From JAAYJR01 sp964540755 (GTDB taxonomy: Bacteria; Bacteroidota; Bacteroidia; Bacteroidales; Prolixibacteraceae), in assembly GCA_964540755.1 (NCBI GenBank), contig CAZIOB010000018.1:25800-89799 (forward strand): a stretch of DNA of 64,000 nucleotides, in the 5' to 3' direction. The translations under genes and the position numbers were made by a program. The notes beneath the pieces were generated by a model, which saw nothing but the letters and a program-made list of their open reading frames with translations, made no database searches and was not told where the DNA came from. Each line of letters begins with the position of its first letter. Position 1 is the first letter of the stretch. This document shows, in pieces, positions 61,437-64,000 of the stretch.

Positions 61437-63362
61437 CTAATATAATTTAATCAAACATCCAAATGTAAAAGCAGGTTCTCCCTCAATTTCTGTTAATACA
61501 TCATCCAGTTTTTGAATATTTTGTCCCAACAAATTACCAATATTCATATATAAATCTAACTTTTCATCATATTTTAGTTTTATACCGGCATTTACCAGTT
61601 CATAATCTTCCAAATCTGTAATTAACCCTGCAGTGTCATTGTATTCGGCACCCTGGGCAGGTTTCCAGTTCCATGCACTCCGATTTTTTGTAGCCCTCAT
61701 GCTCAAAAAACAAGATCCCGAAAATTTTCTGGTCAGATCATAATTATAGATTATTTTTGAAAAAACAGATTCACCCGGGTAATAAGGAAGTTGTCCTCCG
61801 GTTGTTGTATTTTTATTATGTGAATAATTATATCCTCCTTCAATGAAGAGTTTGTTGCTCAATTGATAACGTATAGACGTTTCTACACCATAAATTTCAG
61901 CATTATGGATATTTGTACGTATCCATTTATCTATTACCATATCGGCATCCGGGTTTTCTTCCCAGATACCGCTATATACCGGTGTTATCATATCGTTTAT
62001 GGTATTATAATAACCATGTAATAACAGTTGAAGATTTATTATCGGGGAATATTCAATACTAAATGTGGAAGTTAAGCTATATTCAGGTTCAAGGTCAGGA
62101 TTTCCGAATCGGTAAGCTCTTCCTCCATGTCCGTACCCTTCTTCATATAACTCCTGTACAGTTGGAGCATGAAATCCCCTGCCAAAGGAGCCCCTGAAGC
62201 GCAGATTGTCATTTAGCCTGTACATTGCCGCAATTTTAGGAGTAAGTACAGGTGTAATATCCTCTGACTTATCAAAACGCAATGCCATTAAAAATGATAA
62301 CTTATCAAGATCCAGTTCATCTTGCAGAAAAGCACCGTATGCTTTCTGGCTTCTTTCGAGGACTGCTGACCTGGAAAATTTGTTATACCTATATTCTGTC
62401 CCTGCTATCATGGTATTATTTTTCAATATATTCCACCTTATAAATATTTCCGGATTTAATATATTGTTGTTTTCTCCGCTTTGTTCTGCATCCCAGTGTG
62501 AATATTTTAATCGGCCGGTCAGAAACATTTTATTTTTTATAAGATGTTCATAATCCATTGAAGATAAAAACATTCTACCATACACATCCTCATTTCTGAA
62601 TTCCATACTATTTTGTGTGTAGTAAATATTGGAATTTAAGGAAGAATTTTTATTGATTTCCCAGTTTATATTATTCATTGAACTGAATTTTTCGTACCCC
62701 ATGTTACCAATCCTGTGAGCGGGAGCTAATATAGGTATGCCTGCCGATTGTTCATAGTCTGAAAAAGTAGAAATACCAATATTATTATTTACAGGAGTAC
62801 GAACAGAGATTGCCGTATTATATGTTTCATAGCTGCCACCTGAAATACAAATTATTGATTCTGCTTTATCAGTAGCCTTTTTTGTTATAATATTAACTAT
62901 GCCTCCCATTGCATCACTTCCATATTGAGCTGATGCTGCTCCTTTCACCACTTCAATCCTTTCAATGTTCTCGGGAGGAATAATATCAATATTCTGGCCT
63001 GTATGAATATGTTCTGTAAGCAAACGTATGCCATCTATCATTACCAGACTGTAGTTTGCCGGAAACCCGTCAAGGCTTACGATACTCCTTTTGGGATATC
63101 CGCTGCCTGTTCCTGTTTCTATATTAACCCCTGTTAAATATTCAAGTATTTCTCCTGTAGAACTGACATTTAGCTGTTCAATATCCTTTGAAGTAATTAC
63201 CTGCATTACTTCAGGTGTTTTTTCCAGCAGTTTTTTTATACGGGTAGCAGTAACAACTACTTCGCCCAGATCGTAGTGTTTTAAACTGTCATTTGTCTGT
63301 GAAAAAGAATTTAATTCTACAAATAAAATTATTAATATTAAAAAGTGTCGATTTAGATTCAT
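61437..63362 (-). CDS. TonB-dependent outer-membrane receptor
   Basis: The 641-residue protein has a signal peptide (about 1-21), then a short TonB box-like region (DLGEVVVTATR, about 31-41), a plug domain (about 45-165, with RSIVSLDGFPANYSLVMIDG and the GSDAMGGIVNIIT motif) and a barrel to the C-terminal LIKLY. It lacks the carboxypeptidase-like N-terminal domain of SusC-type receptors and resembles BtuB/siderophore-type receptors in layout. The ligand is unknown. It is flanked on both sides by PhoD-like phosphatase genes on the same strand. Confidence 0.9.
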   Translation of the reverse strand: MNLNRHFLILIILFVELNSFSQTNDSLKHYDLGEVVVTATRIKKLLEKTPEVMQVITSKDIEQLNVSSTGEILEYLTGVNIETGTGSGYPKRSIVSLDGFPANYSLVMIDGIRLLTEHIHTGQNIDIIPPENIERIEVVKGAASAQYGSDAMGGIVNIITKKATDKAESIICISGGSYETYNTAISVRTPVNNNIGISTFSDYEQSAGIPILAPAHRIGNMGYEKFSSMNNINWEINKNSSLNSNIYYTQNSMEFRNEDVYGRMFLSSMDYEHLIKNKMFLTGRLKYSHWDAEQSGENNNILNPEIFIRWNILKNNTMIAGTEYRYNKFSRSAVLERSQKAYGAFLQDELDLDKLSFLMALRFDKSEDITPVLTPKIAAMYRLNDNLRFRGSFGRGFHAPTVQELYEEGYGHGGRAYRFGNPDLEPEYSLTSTFSIEYSPIINLQLLLHGYYNTINDMITPVYSGIWEENPDADMVIDKWIRTNIHNAEIYGVETSIRYQLSNKLFIEGGYNYSHNKNTTTGGQLPYYPGESVFSKIIYNYDLTRKFSGSCFLSMRATKNRSAWNWKPAQGAEYNDTAGLITDLEDYELVNAGIKLKYDEKLDLYMNIGNLLGQNIQKLDDVLTEIEGEPAFTFGCLIKLY

Positions 63363-63515
63363 TCTTAAACTTTTATACGAATTACGTTATATACTATGTT
63401 TATCAGTTCCGACCATAAATATGCAAAATATATTGCATCAACTGTGGAAATAATGTACTTTTTCCGGCATTTATTCCAAATAAATTGAAATTTAGTTTTG
63501 CTGATATAATTTTTC

Positions 63516-63638
63516 TTAAAAAAATGTCTCAGATCCTAATTCTCCAGTTCTTCGAGCCATTGTAACAGAAACAAATACAGAAACTTTAAGGGTTCTACCA
63601 ACAAATTGACGACGGTTTATTCCTTTAGTATTAAAAGA
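63516..63638 (-). pseudogene. Tat-signal-like remnant without start codon
   Basis: On the minus strand, after an in-frame TAA, the frame reads TKGINRRQFVGRTLKVSVF... and stops at 63516. NRRQF followed by a hydrophobic stretch resembles a twin-arginine signal, but no ATG precedes it and no mature domain follows. It may be the start of a lost or rearranged exported protein gene. The remainder of 63363-63730 shows nothing else. Confidence 0.4.
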
Positions 63639-63730
63639 TTAAAACCTATGGATTTTTAATTTATAGTGGCTCAGTTAACTTTTATTGAAATTTGTTATAA
63701 AATATACTTTTTAGTTGACTCAATCTTTAG

Positions 63731-64000
63731 TTAATTTTTCAATTGGCTAAGTTTTAGATCCATTGACCACACTGATTTATCATCAATAGTTACTATTTCA
63801 AAAGTCATTTTAGGATCATCTGTCCTTGTGTCAAAATGAATCATTCCAAATGAATTATCCTCATTATAGCCAAATATCAATTCAGGTGTTTCTATTATTT
63901 TATGTGTATGATAATTTGTTAAAACTGAGCTCATAAAATCATAAAGGTCGTATCCTTTTTCCCTTGTAATTCGGCGGACATCAGAGCGATGTCGATCTGC
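63731..64000 (-). CDS. PhoD-like alkaline phosphatase, C-terminal part
   Basis: The frame is open to the window edge and ends LKLSQLKN at 63731. The visible residues include ADRHRSD and GYDLYDFMSSVLTN, which resemble the GDRHHSE...YPLYDFTSS segment near the C-terminus of PhoD-like alkaline phosphatases, then a short beta-strand end (SFGMIHFDTR). GD is replaced by AD at the first motif, so a metal ligand may differ. The rest lies beyond the window. It reads toward the TonB receptor. Confidence 0.65.
   Translation of the reverse strand, partial: ADRHRSDVRRITREKGYDLYDFMSSVLTNYHTHKIIETPELIFGYNEDNSFGMIHFDTRTDDPKMTFEIVTIDDKSVWSMDLKLSQLKN

Overview
The window is an AT-rich chromosomal segment from a member of the Bacteroidota, probably a free-living Bacteroidales/Marinilabiliales-like lineage. 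The rank is inferred from gene content; no rRNA gene is present to settle it. Supporting signs are TAnnTTTG (-7) promoter boxes and almost no Shine-Dalgarno sequences, a short archaeal/eukaryal-type prolyl-tRNA synthetase, the L28-L33-DUF4295-FtsY block, the DciA-like/RecF/TPR/RibH block, PyrG-YidC, DUF2490 and DUF4890 proteins, a TonB receptor and Bacteroidota-style lipoproteins.

Layout. 1-2989: 5' end of a prohibitin-like gene, then prfC and a UPF0316 membrane protein. 3002-7110: tilS, pepT and proS. 7194-12489: a low-complexity lipoprotein, an OmpP1/FadL-like protein and an M3 peptidase lipoprotein. 12746-18341: pheT, a tandem universal stress protein, an FKBP lipoprotein, a DHH phosphoesterase and ndk. 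18489-25931: DciA-like, recF, TPR, ribH, two small envelope proteins, yidC and pyrG. 26333-33317: TonB C-terminal protein, flavodoxin, 2-oxoacid dehydrogenase E1 and E2, pyrD, pyrK and an XRE regulator. 33349-34370 is a gene desert. 34371-45042: membrane metallophosphoesterase, a HExxH/beta-propeller protein, an AsmA-like protein, two CinA paralogues and an M48 peptidase. 45247-55482: a catabolic region with ThuA, NIPSNAP, a broken M14 peptidase, two dehydrogenases, a sulfatase, an alpha-L-fucosidase and a cation-coupled transporter. 55619-58266: ftsY, DUF4295, rpmG, rpmB, a DUF456 protein and tRNA-Ser(CGA). 58306-64000: patatin, a sigma-factor remnant, a PhoD-like phosphatase, a TonB receptor, a Tat-like remnant and the 3' end of a second PhoD-like gene.

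The most unusual feature is a directional element of about 95-107 nt that recurs immediately upstream of eight start codons (8752, 12489, 16718, 40985, 42359, 43732, 46610, 52536), with two further decayed copies in the desert at 33.5 and 34.1 kb. Each full copy has an imperfect 14-nt inverted repeat (ATGAAACGAGCATG and CATGCGAGTTCCAT), usually a small central hairpin whose sequence changes but whose pairing persists, and a conserved A/T-rich 3' arm of about 35 nt that normally ends exactly at the start codon. Seven of the eight genes begin with a signal peptide, lipoprotein signal or N-terminal membrane anchor. It looks like a repeated 5'-UTR or promoter module for envelope and exported proteins, and I do not recognise it as a described family.

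Several apparent non-ATG starts lie inside -7 promoter boxes or beyond them, so ATG or TTG starts further in were chosen for pyrG, recF and pyrK. Functionally the window joins translation and nucleotide housekeeping with exported proteins, and it ends in regions suited to sulfated fucose-containing glycans and phosphoesters.
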